From contig JACJYC010000016.1 in assembly GCA_020636325.1 (NCBI GenBank), forward strand, positions 1-64,000: DNA of 64,000 nucleotides, read 5' to 3'. Under the pieces are notes generated by a model that saw nothing but the letters and a program-made list of their open reading frames with translations, made no database searches and was not told the origin of the DNA. Source of the DNA: Lewinellaceae bacterium. Its GTDB lineage: Bacteria > Bacteroidota > Bacteroidia > Chitinophagales > Saprospiraceae. A program made the position numbers and the translations under genes. Positions 1 to 7,637 of this stretch are shown piece by piece (position 1 is the first letter of the stretch; each line of letters begins with the position of its first letter).

Positions 1-4
1 GGAA

Positions 5-71
5 GTTGTAAGTCGTAAGTTGTAAGTTGTAAGTCGTAAGTTGTAAGTCGTAAGTCGTAAGTTGTAAGTTG
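5..71. repeat. Tandem heptamer array, GTYGTAA
   Basis: Nine contiguous heptamers (GTTGTAA or GTCGTAA) run from 5 to 67, followed by a partial GTTG. The window begins inside or just before the array, so its full length is unknown. The same heptamer recurs at 39410-39509 and 47649-47697. It is intergenic, about 200 bases upstream of kdsA. Confidence 0.9.
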
Positions 72-216
72 GGCCAGGCGAGGTTTCGACGGGACCGTTC
101 AGAATTTTGTGTCAACCGGATTTTTGGCATGCGCAACTTGATAAAAATCAAATCTTTGCGTGTAAAAAAACTGTTTTTAACAGTCTCGCTAAAATGGCTG
201 AAGCTGCCAACACAAA

Positions 217-265
217 CAACCATAAACCAACATCAACCAACATCAACAACCATCAACCAACCAAC
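217..265. repeat. CAACCAACAT-like low-complexity leader upstream of kdsA
   Basis: An irregular run of CAACC, CAACAT and CAACAA units occupies the bases directly before the kdsA start codon. Read in the kdsA frame it gives only an Asn/Thr/Pro/His-rich string, so I treat it as non-coding leader rather than protein. Confidence 0.6.
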
Positions 266-1090
266 ATGCAACTTTCCAACATACCGCGCCTCAAACACCT
301 CGATGCCGGCCGCTTTTTTCTCATTGCGGGGCCGTGCGCCGTTGAGAGCGAGGCGGTTGCCTTTGAGGTCGCCGAAAAAGTGCACGCCATTTGCGAACGG
401 CTGTCCATACCCTATATTTTCAAAGGATCATACCGGAAGGCCAACCGGTCGAGGCTGGATTCTTTTACCGGGATCGGCGATGAAAAGGCCCTGAAGATCC
501 TGAAAAAGGTGGGCGATCATTTTGGTATCCCGGTGACGACAGACATCCACGCGGATGAAGAAGCGGCGATGGCGGCCGAATACGTCGATATCCTCCAGAT
601 CCCGGCTTTCCTGTGCCGGCAGACCAGCCTGCTGGTAGCGGCGGCGGACACCGGGAAGGTCGTCAATGTGAAAAAAGGCCAGTTTGTCAGCGCCGAGGCC
701 ATGAAATTCGCCCAGGACAAGATCCTGCAGTCCGGCAACGACAAGGTGATCCTCACCGAACGAGGCACCACCTTCGGTTATCAGGACCTCGTAGTGGATT
801 TTCGCGGCATTCCCGTTATGCAGGCCTACGGCGCTACCGTTGTGCTCGATTGCACCCACTCCCTGCAACAACCCAATCAGGCCTCTGGCGTGACCGGGGG
901 CAGGCCCGCGCTGATCGGCGCCATCGCCAATGCGGGTATCGCGGTCGGCGTCGACGGATTGTTCATCGAAACCCACCCCCGGCCGGCAGAAGCCCTTTCC
1001 GACGGCGCCAATATGCTGCCCCTCGATCAACTGGAAAACCTGCTGGAGCGGCTGGTACGGATTCGCGAAGCCGTACATTATTCGGCATGA
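266..1090 (+). CDS. kdsA: 3-deoxy-8-phosphooctulonate (Kdo-8-P) synthase
   Basis: Condenses phosphoenolpyruvate with arabinose-5-phosphate to give Kdo-8-phosphate, the precursor of the inner-core sugar of lipopolysaccharide; cytoplasmic. The 274-residue product has the usual family length and motifs: IAGPCAVES near residue 20, KGSYRKANRS, the PEP/phosphate-binding VNVKKGQF, TERGTTFGYQDLVVDFRG, and DCTHSLQQPN. Cys24 in IAGPC, where the E. coli enzyme has Asn, points to the metal-dependent class of KdsA. The frame stays open upstream to 107, but that part is a repeat-derived Asn/Thr/Pro string unlike any KdsA, so I start at ATG 266. No other Kdo or lipid A gene lies nearby, so it appears to be a stand-alone gene. 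Confidence 0.96.
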   Translation: MQLSNIPRLKHLDAGRFFLIAGPCAVESEAVAFEVAEKVHAICERLSIPYIFKGSYRKANRSRLDSFTGIGDEKALKILKKVGDHFGIPVTTDIHADEEAAMAAEYVDILQIPAFLCRQTSLLVAAADTGKVVNVKKGQFVSAEAMKFAQDKILQSGNDKVILTERGTTFGYQDLVVDFRGIPVMQAYGATVVLDCTHSLQQPNQASGVTGGRPALIGAIANAGIAVGVDGLFIETHPRPAEALSDGANMLPLDQLENLLERLVRIREAVHYSA

Positions 1091-1173
1091 AAACATTATT
1101 TCCGTTTGAAAACTTGACAATCTCGAAAAAAAATCGTAAATTGACTGCGCAATAAAACCATAAGGAGGTGCCT

Positions 1174-1590
1174 ATGAAAAAATTAAATCTACTCTTGATT
1201 ATCCTCCTTGCCTACTGTGTTAGCCTTAGCGCTCAGATCGAAAAAACGCTTGCAAAATCTTTCGACCTCGAAGGTAGCCAATTGGTGAGGTTAGATTTAC
1301 CCGGAACCATTGAAGTAAGAAAATGGGACAACGACATCCTGCGCGTGCAGATGACGATCTCCCTGGATACAGGAACAGAAGCCATGCTGAAATCACTGGT
1401 CACCGCCGGCCGGTACAACGCTAAATCCCTCAATGAAGACGCCGGCATGAAGATCCTGATGCCGAATCTGGATCGCGAGTTGATGACGCGTGGCAAGACC
1501 ATCACGGAACAATTCAGTTTCATTGTATTTGCACCAAAAAATGTTTCAGTGCAAAATTTGCGAGACGCGGCGAGTGTGTCGTCGCTCTAA
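1174..1590 (+). CDS. Small exported protein of unknown function
   Basis: A 138-residue protein with a clear signal peptide (hydrophobic residues 5-15, then SLSAQ near residue 20). The mature part is beta-rich, with a stretch (LDLPGTIEVRKWDND) that resembles the start of DUF4097/head-GIN type proteins, which begin by describing a vector in strand-rich repeats. At this length it would be only about half of such a domain, so the link is tentative. The start at ATG 1174 is supported by AAGGAGG at 1162-1168, an unusually good Shine-Dalgarno for a Bacteroidota gene; an in-frame GTG lies at 1168 inside that site. No function can be assigned. It lies 83 bases after kdsA and is followed by 360 bases without a convincing gene. 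Confidence 0.75.
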   Translation: MKKLNLLLIILLAYCVSLSAQIEKTLAKSFDLEGSQLVRLDLPGTIEVRKWDNDILRVQMTISLDTGTEAMLKSLVTAGRYNAKSLNEDAGMKILMPNLDRELMTRGKTITEQFSFIVFAPKNVSVQNLRDAASVSSL

Positions 1591-1845
1591 GCGATTGTTT
1601 GGACTTTTTGCCTGAGTTTCCCTGCTCCGCTTTTCCCGCTAAAATTTTCCGGACCAATAAAAGCAAGCAGGATTGGATTCCGTTATTCGTCCGCCATGGT
1701 CATAGCCGCCTCAAAACGGCAGATTTTCCGGGATTTTCCGGAATCAACCGGATGTTGGATTGTAATGATGGCAAATCTTCAAACAAGCTTATTGATACCG
1801 CTTCAGACGGTATGCCGGCCGCGTAAAGGCCAGGCTAAAAACGGT

Positions 1846-1871
1846 TGGGCCGCACATTGCGGCCCATTGTT
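1846..1871 (+). terminator. Rho-independent terminator
   Basis: A perfect 9-bp stem (TGGGCCGCA at 1846-1854 paired with 1858-1866) with a 3-base loop, followed by TTGTTTTT. It lies about 255 bases past the stop at 1590 and about 80 bases before the next gene. The rest of 1591-1951 shows no supportable gene; the 75-codon frame at 1599-1826 lacks any protein-like pattern. Confidence 0.75.
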
Positions 1872-1951
1872 TTTGCAGGAAATAAAAAATTGCGGTTGCG
1901 TTCAACATGAAATTTTATTAGGTTTGTCGGGAACATAATTTCCAATCCGAC

Positions 1952-2443
1952 ATGAGATCCTTCCTCTTTTGCTGCCTGATGACGTTGATCCTGCTGCCCC
2001 TTCAGGCACAGAAATCCTACGGCGACCTGTACCACCCCGAAGCGGATGCCCTGGCCGAAATAGACGGTGTGATCCAAAAGGCCGCCGCCGAAAACAAGCA
2101 CGTGCTGCTCCAGGTGGGCGGCAATTGGTGCGTCTGGTGCTATCGCCTGCATGATTTTATCGAAAAGGACCAGGAGATCAAGGATTTTATCGAAGCCAAT
2201 TTTGTCGCTTACCGCGTCAACTACAGCCGGGAGAACATGAACCTGCCGGTCCTGGAAAAATACGGCTATCCGCAGCGATTCGGCTTTCCGGTGCTGATCG
2301 TCCTGAACGCAAAAGGAGAACGGCTCCACACCCAGGATACCGGGCTCCTCGAGAGCGGCGACGGGTACGACCAGCGAAAAGTCCTCCAGTTTTTTCAACA
2401 ATGGTCACCCGCTGCGCTGGATCCTTCGAACTATGTCAAATAA
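1952..2443 (+). CDS. Secreted thioredoxin-family protein
   Basis: A 163-residue protein with an N-terminal signal peptide (MRSFLFCCLMTLILLPLQAQ) and a single thioredoxin fold of the Thioredoxin_7/DUF255-like kind. The redox motif is WCVWC around residues 58-62, preceded by the strand HVLLQVGG; the cis-proline lies in GFPVLIVL near residue 112. It should therefore act as a periplasmic or surface-exposed disulfide reductant or isomerase. The start is ATG 1952 because it places the signal peptide at the very N-terminus. It stands alone between the terminator at 1846-1871 and the SusC promoter, so it has no obvious dedicated partner here. Confidence 0.88.
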   Translation: MRSFLFCCLMTLILLPLQAQKSYGDLYHPEADALAEIDGVIQKAAAENKHVLLQVGGNWCVWCYRLHDFIEKDQEIKDFIEANFVAYRVNYSRENMNLPVLEKYGYPQRFGFPVLIVLNAKGERLHTQDTGLLESGDGYDQRKVLQFFQQWSPAALDPSNYVK

Positions 2444-2560
2444 GCGCCACTAGCCATGGCAATTCCGTGATTTTTCAGCAGGAATGTTGAAAAATTGCAG
2501 GATTTGGATACCGAATTAAATTCTGCAATCGGTTGCGCTGAAAAAATAATTCCATTGCGG

Positions 2561-2592
2561 TTTGTTTTTTTGCTTCATCCTTTCTAATTTTG
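2561..2592 (+). promoter_or_regulatory. Bacteroidota-type promoter for the SusC/SusD operon
   Basis: TTTG at 2561-2564, a 20-base spacer, then TAATTTTG at 2585-2592. This matches the Bacteroidota consensus TTTG-N19/20-TAnnTTTG exactly. Transcription would start near 2598, giving a leader of about 180 bases before the SusC start. No riboswitch or regulator site was recognised in that leader. Confidence 0.75.
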
Positions 2593-2779
2593 CCCCTCAG
2601 AAACGACTTGAAAAAACGCTGTTACCCTGAAAAGCCTATCTGTTTTTGCTTCGAAAAGTCATCCGATAAAAACTTTACACTGCAACAGCCTTGCACAATG
2701 ATGCTATCCCTTCCCATGAAGACAAGGAAAAAAAAGATATTGTAAAACTTTGTTTTCATTAACCAAACCTAAGCGATGT

Positions 2780-5728
2780 ATGAAACTTAAAGTCGACTAT
2801 TTTTCGAAATGGTTGTTGGCGCTTTTGGCAGTTGCTCTCTGCAACTTTGCAATGGCCCAGCGTACCATTACCGGAACAGTGACTGATGCCTCGACCAAGG
2901 AGCCGCTTATCGGCGCCAATATCCTGGTCCTGGGCACCAGCTCCGGCACTGTGACGGACATTGACGGCAATTACTCACTCTCGGTGCCGGAAGGCTCCAA
3001 CACCCTCGAAGTTTCTTATACGGGATATTCCAGTCAGCGATTCGAGATCGGCACTCAGTCTGTTCTCAATATTACGCTTTCTGCCGGTGAGATACTGGAC
3101 GAAATTGTTGTTGTGGGCTACGGTACCCAGAAATCCAAGGAGGTGACCAGTTCGATTACTTCCCTCAAAGCGGAAGATTTCAACAAGGGTAACCTCAGCA
3201 GCGCCTCCCAGTTGCTGCAGGGCAAGGTGGCCGGTCTGACCATCTCGCGCCCCGGCGGCAACCCCAACGGCAGCTTCACGCTCCGCTTGCGGGGGTTGGC
3301 TTCCTTCGGCGCCAACGCTTCTCCGCTGGTCATCATCGACGGTGTGCTGGGCGCGGATATCAATTCGGTTGACCCGAACGATATCGCTTCCATCGACGTA
3401 CTGAAGGACGGCTCAGCTGCCGCTATCTACGGTACGCGCGGCGGTGCGGGCGTTATCCTGATCACCACCAAAACCGGTGTTGCCGGCAAGACCAACGTGG
3501 ATTACGAAGGCTTCGTTACAGCTGAATCGGTGGACAACTACACCCATACGCTGACCGCCGACGAATTCAGGAATTTCGCAGGCGGGCCCAACGGCACCAT
3601 CAAAGGTACGGACCTCGGTTCCAGCACCGACTGGTTTGATGCGATCACCGAAACCGGCATCACCCAGGTACACTCCCTGTCCCTCTCCGGCGGCACCAAG
3701 GGCACCACCTATCGCGTATCCGCCAACTACCGCGACGTCAAAGGCATCACCATCAATACGGGCTTCAAGCGCCTCAACGGCCGCTTCAACCTTCAGCAAA
3801 AAGCGCTGAACGACCGCCTGAAGATCGATGCCAACTTTACGACCACCACCATCGATCAGGACTTCGGTTTCGATCAGGCGTTCCGCTACGCTACGATCTA
3901 CAACCCGACCGCGCCGATCTACGGCTCCGGCGCTTCCTACGATATTTACGACGGTTACTACCAGCAGACCCTGTTCGACTACTACAACCCGGTAGCCATC
4001 CTCGAACAGAACGTCAACCAGGGTGAGACGCGCCAGTCCATCGCCAGCTTGAGGGGTACCTATTCCCTGCTGCCGGGCCTGGATGTCAGCGCTTTCTACT
4101 CCCAGGAGCGCAAGGATTATGTCAACCGCCAGTACTTCGACAAGAACTCTTTCTACGTAGGCGCCGGCCCCAACGGTCTGGCTTCCCAACGTAACGACAA
4201 GAACCGCAACGAACTGTTCGAGTTCACGGGCACCTATACCCTTGACCTTGGGACGACCGAAGTGAAACTGTTGGGCGGTTATTCCTACCAGGAATTCACC
4301 AACCTCGGTTTCGGATTGTCAGGCGGCAATATTATCTCCGACGCCTTCCAGTTCAATAACTTCGGCGCCGCCCAGGACTTCAAGAACGGCGTAGGTTCGG
4401 TGTTCAGCTACCAGAACAACGACAAGATCATCGCCTTCTTCGCAAGGGCCAACCTGAACTTCGGCGACGTGTTCTTCGCTTCCGCCAGCTTGCGCCGCGA
4501 AGGCTCCTCCCAGTTCGGCGCCAACAACAAATGGGGTACCTTCCCGGGCCTTAGCGCAGGTGTGAGCCTGACCAAACTGGTCGACCTTCCGGGCGTTGAC
4601 AACCTGAAATTCCGCGTCGGCTTCGGCCAGACGGGCAACCGCCCGCCAGGCAGCTATATCTCGCTGCAGCGTTTCGGCCCCGGCGCCTCTTTCTACTACA
4701 ACGGCGCTTATGTGCCCTCCTACGGCCCGGTTTCCAACCCGAACCCGGACCTGAAATGGGAAGTGAAGCAGGATATTAACGTCGGTGTCGACTTTGCATT
4801 TGCCGACTTTAAAGTCACCGGCTCCGTTGACTACTTCAACATCTCTACCAAGGACCTGATCTTCGAACTGGGCGTACCGGTTCCGCCGAACCTCTTCGGT
4901 TCTACGCAATTGAACATCGGTGAGATCTCCAACTCAGGTCTTGAAGCTGTTGTCAACATCAATATGTTGAAAAGCGAGAAACTGTCCTGGGACCTCAGCC
5001 TGAACGGCACCTATTACCTGGCCAGCGAGCTGAAGCAGTTCAACGAAGAAGCCGACGGCTCCCGCGACGTGGCTGTGATGGGCGCGCCCGGTCAGTCCGA
5101 TATTCCCATCTCCAGGATCGAGGAAGGCAAGCCGCTGGGCCAGATCTGGGGTATTGAATACCTCGGGATCTCTCCGGAAGGCAACTGGATCTATGCCGAC
5201 GTCAACGGCGACGGCGTAGCCGGCAGCAGCGACGACCGCAAAGTGATCGGTAATGGTCTGCCCAAATTCCAGGTCGGCTTGAACAACACCTTCTCTTTCG
5301 GCAACTGGGATTTCAACTTCTTCCTGCGCGGAACGTTCGGCCACGATATCGTGAATACCTTCCGCGGTTTCTACGAAGCGCCGCAATCCATTTCTTCGTA
5401 CAACCTCCCGGAAACCATCAGCGACGTTCAAACGTTGGCTGAAGCGCCCAAGTTCTCCAGCCTCCACGTTGAAAAAGGCGACTTTATAAAGCTCGATAAC
5501 GCTACGCTGGGTTATTCGCTGAATTTGCCGGAAGGCGCTGCCTTCAACAAGATCCGGCTCTATTTGAACACCAACAACCTGTTCACCATTACCGGCTATT
5601 CCGGTGTTGACCCCGAAGTTCGTCTGGTCGACTCCGAAACCGGCAGCCCGCTTGCGCCTGGTATCGACCGTCGGGATACTTATTTCACGGCTCGCGCTGT
5701 CACCTTTGGTGTCCAGTTAGGATTCTGA
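2780..5728 (+). CDS. SusC/RagA-family TonB-linked outer membrane protein
   Basis: Outer-membrane importer that, with its SusD partner, takes up oligosaccharides, peptides or other large nutrients using TonB energy. The 982-residue product has a signal peptide (cleavage after AMA, about residue 26), a carboxypeptidase-regulatory-like domain (RTITGTVTDASTKEPLIGA, residues 27-115), the SusC hallmark EIVVVGYGTQ, a plug domain (about 120-235, with LRLRGLASFG and VLKDGSAAAIYGTRGG) and a beta-barrel ending in an aromatic residue (VTFGVQLGF). ATG 2780 is preferred over the TTG at 2750 because it begins the signal peptide. The substrate cannot be read from the sequence; no glycosidase, sulfatase or anti-sigma gene is adjacent. 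SusD follows 22 bases later. Confidence 0.96.
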   Translation: MKLKVDYFSKWLLALLAVALCNFAMAQRTITGTVTDASTKEPLIGANILVLGTSSGTVTDIDGNYSLSVPEGSNTLEVSYTGYSSQRFEIGTQSVLNITLSAGEILDEIVVVGYGTQKSKEVTSSITSLKAEDFNKGNLSSASQLLQGKVAGLTISRPGGNPNGSFTLRLRGLASFGANASPLVIIDGVLGADINSVDPNDIASIDVLKDGSAAAIYGTRGGAGVILITTKTGVAGKTNVDYEGFVTAESVDNYTHTLTADEFRNFAGGPNGTIKGTDLGSSTDWFDAITETGITQVHSLSLSGGTKGTTYRVSANYRDVKGITINTGFKRLNGRFNLQQKALNDRLKIDANFTTTTIDQDFGFDQAFRYATIYNPTAPIYGSGASYDIYDGYYQQTLFDYYNPVAILEQNVNQGETRQSIASLRGTYSLLPGLDVSAFYSQERKDYVNRQYFDKNSFYVGAGPNGLASQRNDKNRNELFEFTGTYTLDLGTTEVKLLGGYSYQEFTNLGFGLSGGNIISDAFQFNNFGAAQDFKNGVGSVFSYQNNDKIIAFFARANLNFGDVFFASASLRREGSSQFGANNKWGTFPGLSAGVSLTKLVDLPGVDNLKFRVGFGQTGNRPPGSYISLQRFGPGASFYYNGAYVPSYGPVSNPNPDLKWEVKQDINVGVDFAFADFKVTGSVDYFNISTKDLIFELGVPVPPNLFGSTQLNIGEISNSGLEAVVNINMLKSEKLSWDLSLNGTYYLASELKQFNEEADGSRDVAVMGAPGQSDIPISRIEEGKPLGQIWGIEYLGISPEGNWIYADVNGDGVAGSSDDRKVIGNGLPKFQVGLNNTFSFGNWDFNFFLRGTFGHDIVNTFRGFYEAPQSISSYNLPETISDVQTLAEAPKFSSLHVEKGDFIKLDNATLGYSLNLPEGAAFNKIRLYLNTNNLFTITGYSGVDPEVRLVDSETGSPLAPGIDRRDTYFTARAVTFGVQLGF

Positions 5729-5750
5729 TAACAACTGAAAAAAACTAAAA

Positions 5751-7298
5751 ATGAAAAAATTACATAATCTAAAATACCTTTTCATTGCGGTATTGATACT
5801 GGGCTTCAACCAGTCCTGTACCAACCTGGATGAGGAGTTGTTTGACACCGTGACCGGTGACAACTTCTTCAAGACCGATGAAGAATTTATCGCCGCACTC
5901 GGCGCAGCCTATACCAGGCTGTACTCCATCGGCAACCACGGCGGTTACATGTCTTCCAATGAAGTTGCTTCCGACGAAGCGATGATCCCTCAGCGGGGTC
6001 AGGACTGGTTCGACGGGGGCGTCTGGCTGCGTCAGCACCAGCACACGTACAACCTGGAAGAAGGTCAATTGAACGGCTCCTGGGGTGACCTTTACGGCAG
6101 CGTCAGCACCTGCAACCGCCTGATCGCTCAGTTTGAGCAGCTGGCCAACCCCGCTACCGACCCGTTCATCGCCGAACTGAAGGTATTGCGCGGTTATTTC
6201 TACTGGCAGTTGCTGGATATGTTCGGCAACATCCCGGTGATCACCAGCTTTGCCGATGCCGATCCCAACCCGCCTACGGTTCCGCGCAAGGACGTTTATA
6301 ACTTCCTGGTGCAAGACCTGGAAAAGGAAGTGGCCAAACTGCCCAAAACGATTGACGGCACTACCTACGGCCGCATGCAGTACTACGCCGGCAAAACCTT
6401 GTTGGCCAAGTTGTACCTCAATGCTGAAATTTATTCCGGCACCCCCGAATGGGCAAAGGCCGAAGCAGCTTGCGATGAAGTGATCAACTCCGGCGTCTAC
6501 AGCCTGGAAAGCGACTACTTCACCAACTTCAATACCAACAACTCAGGGTCTTCTGAAAACATCCTGTCGGTTCCTTACGATGAGGTATTCGCCGAAGGCT
6601 TCAACCTGCCGATGATGACCTTGCACTATACCAGCCAGGCAACCTGGAACTTTACGGACCAACCCTGGAACGGATGGTGTACGATGAAGGAATTCTACAA
6701 TTCCTACGACGATTCCGACAAGCGCAAAGGCGTTTGGGGCAGCCAGAAAGTACGCGGTAACTTCCTCGCAGGTCCGCAATACGCTTCTGACGGCGTAACC
6801 CGCCTGATCGACGACGGCGCCGAAGCCGCTGACCCGGACGGCAAGCCGGTAACCTTCACGCCTGAACTCAACGAACTCTTCCCGAATGCCTTGCGCCAGG
6901 CCGGCGTGCGGATCGGTAAGTTCGAATTCAAGAACGGCGGTCGCACCAGCCTGAGCAACGACTTCCCGATCTTCCGCTATGCCGACGTACTGCTGATGAA
7001 AGCTGAGGCACAATGGCGTCAGAACGCATCCAGCGCCACAGCCCTCGCACTGGTCAATCAGGTGCGTGCCCGCGCCGGTGTACCCGATTTCACGGAACTC
7101 ACGGCTGACAACCTGCTCGCAGAACGCGGTCGTGAAATGTTCTATGAAAACCACCGCCGTACCGACCTGATCCGTTTCGGCCAGTACAATAAGGCCTGGG
7201 AATTCAAACCGGCTTCCCAGCCGTTCCGCAATATTTACCCGATCCCGAGGGCGCAGCTCGATGCCAACCCGAACCTGGCCCAGAACCCGGGATATTGA
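5751..7298 (+). CDS. SusD/RagB-family nutrient-binding outer membrane lipoprotein
   Basis: Surface lipoprotein that forms the lid over the SusC barrel and captures substrate. The 515-residue product has a lipobox with Cys23 (GFNQSC) followed by an acidic stretch (TNLDEELFD), typical of Bacteroidota lipoproteins exported to the cell surface. SusD landmarks include the N-terminal FFKTDEEF, the helical repeat ELKVLRGYFYWQLLDMFG near residue 145, NQVRARAGVP near residue 435, ERGREMFYENHRRTDLIRFG near 460 and the C-terminal NIYPIPRAQLDANPNLAQN. It is co-transcribed with the SusC gene and is followed by a hairpin terminator at 7373-7405. Confidence 0.96.
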   Translation: MKKLHNLKYLFIAVLILGFNQSCTNLDEELFDTVTGDNFFKTDEEFIAALGAAYTRLYSIGNHGGYMSSNEVASDEAMIPQRGQDWFDGGVWLRQHQHTYNLEEGQLNGSWGDLYGSVSTCNRLIAQFEQLANPATDPFIAELKVLRGYFYWQLLDMFGNIPVITSFADADPNPPTVPRKDVYNFLVQDLEKEVAKLPKTIDGTTYGRMQYYAGKTLLAKLYLNAEIYSGTPEWAKAEAACDEVINSGVYSLESDYFTNFNTNNSGSSENILSVPYDEVFAEGFNLPMMTLHYTSQATWNFTDQPWNGWCTMKEFYNSYDDSDKRKGVWGSQKVRGNFLAGPQYASDGVTRLIDDGAEAADPDGKPVTFTPELNELFPNALRQAGVRIGKFEFKNGGRTSLSNDFPIFRYADVLLMKAEAQWRQNASSATALALVNQVRARAGVPDFTELTADNLLAERGREMFYENHRRTDLIRFGQYNKAWEFKPASQPFRNIYPIPRAQLDANPNLAQNPGY

Positions 7299-7372
7299 TC
7301 TTGAGCATCGATTGTTCCTGAATTCGGATCATCGATACTCAACTGGTAAATGAATGATGTTAATTGAGCATG

Positions 7373-7405
7373 AAATGGCAAGTGTCCTCGGTCGCTTGCC
7401 ATTTT
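7373..7405 (+). terminator. Terminator after the SusC/SusD operon
   Basis: A perfect 10-bp inverted repeat (AAATGGCAAG at 7373-7382 with 7395-7404) around a 12-base loop, ending in ATTTTA. A second, imperfect hairpin (11 of 12 pairs; 7301-7312 with 7331-7342) starts just after the SusD stop. Together they would close the two-gene operon. Confidence 0.65.
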
Positions 7406-7437
7406 ATGCTTAAATTCGAAAACTTAACCCATAACAC

Positions 7438-7575
7438 CCGAGCGCCCTAAATGGTCCGCCCCCAAAAACACCTGAGTGCCCTAAGTGCCCTGAGTGGTCC
7501 GACTCAAAGACCTCCTAAGTGCCCTGAGTGCCCTGAGTGGTCCACCCAAAAAATCTCAGTGGTCCACCCACCCCA
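7438..7575. repeat. Degenerate 9-bp tandem array upstream of the first FG-GAP gene
   Basis: Units of CCTGAGTGC / CCTAAGTGC / CCTGAGTGG are contiguous at 7471-7497 and 7514-7540. Each block ends in a GGTCC-C-rich, A-rich segment that recurs four times between 7453 and 7575. The array fills most of the 340-base gap between SusD and the next gene; nothing else was recognised there. Confidence 0.75.
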
Positions 7576-7637
7576 AAAAAACTACAAAACAACCAGCGCT
7601 CAACCGCAGCCAACGTGCCTTAAGTGAAGCAAAAAAC

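Noticed and set aside
5..71. Possible CRISPR array
   Set aside because: Heptamers are contiguous without spacers; CRISPR repeats are 20-50 bases with unique spacers. The same applies to the other arrays, and no cas gene is present.
107..265. Longer kdsA start at 107
   Set aside because: The extension is a repeat-derived Asn/Thr/Pro string absent from the family; IAGPC and the other motifs give the normal length from 266.
1599..1826. 75-codon frame after the small exported protein
   Set aside because: No signal, domain, start-site evidence or protein-like codon pattern; a terminator follows at 1846.
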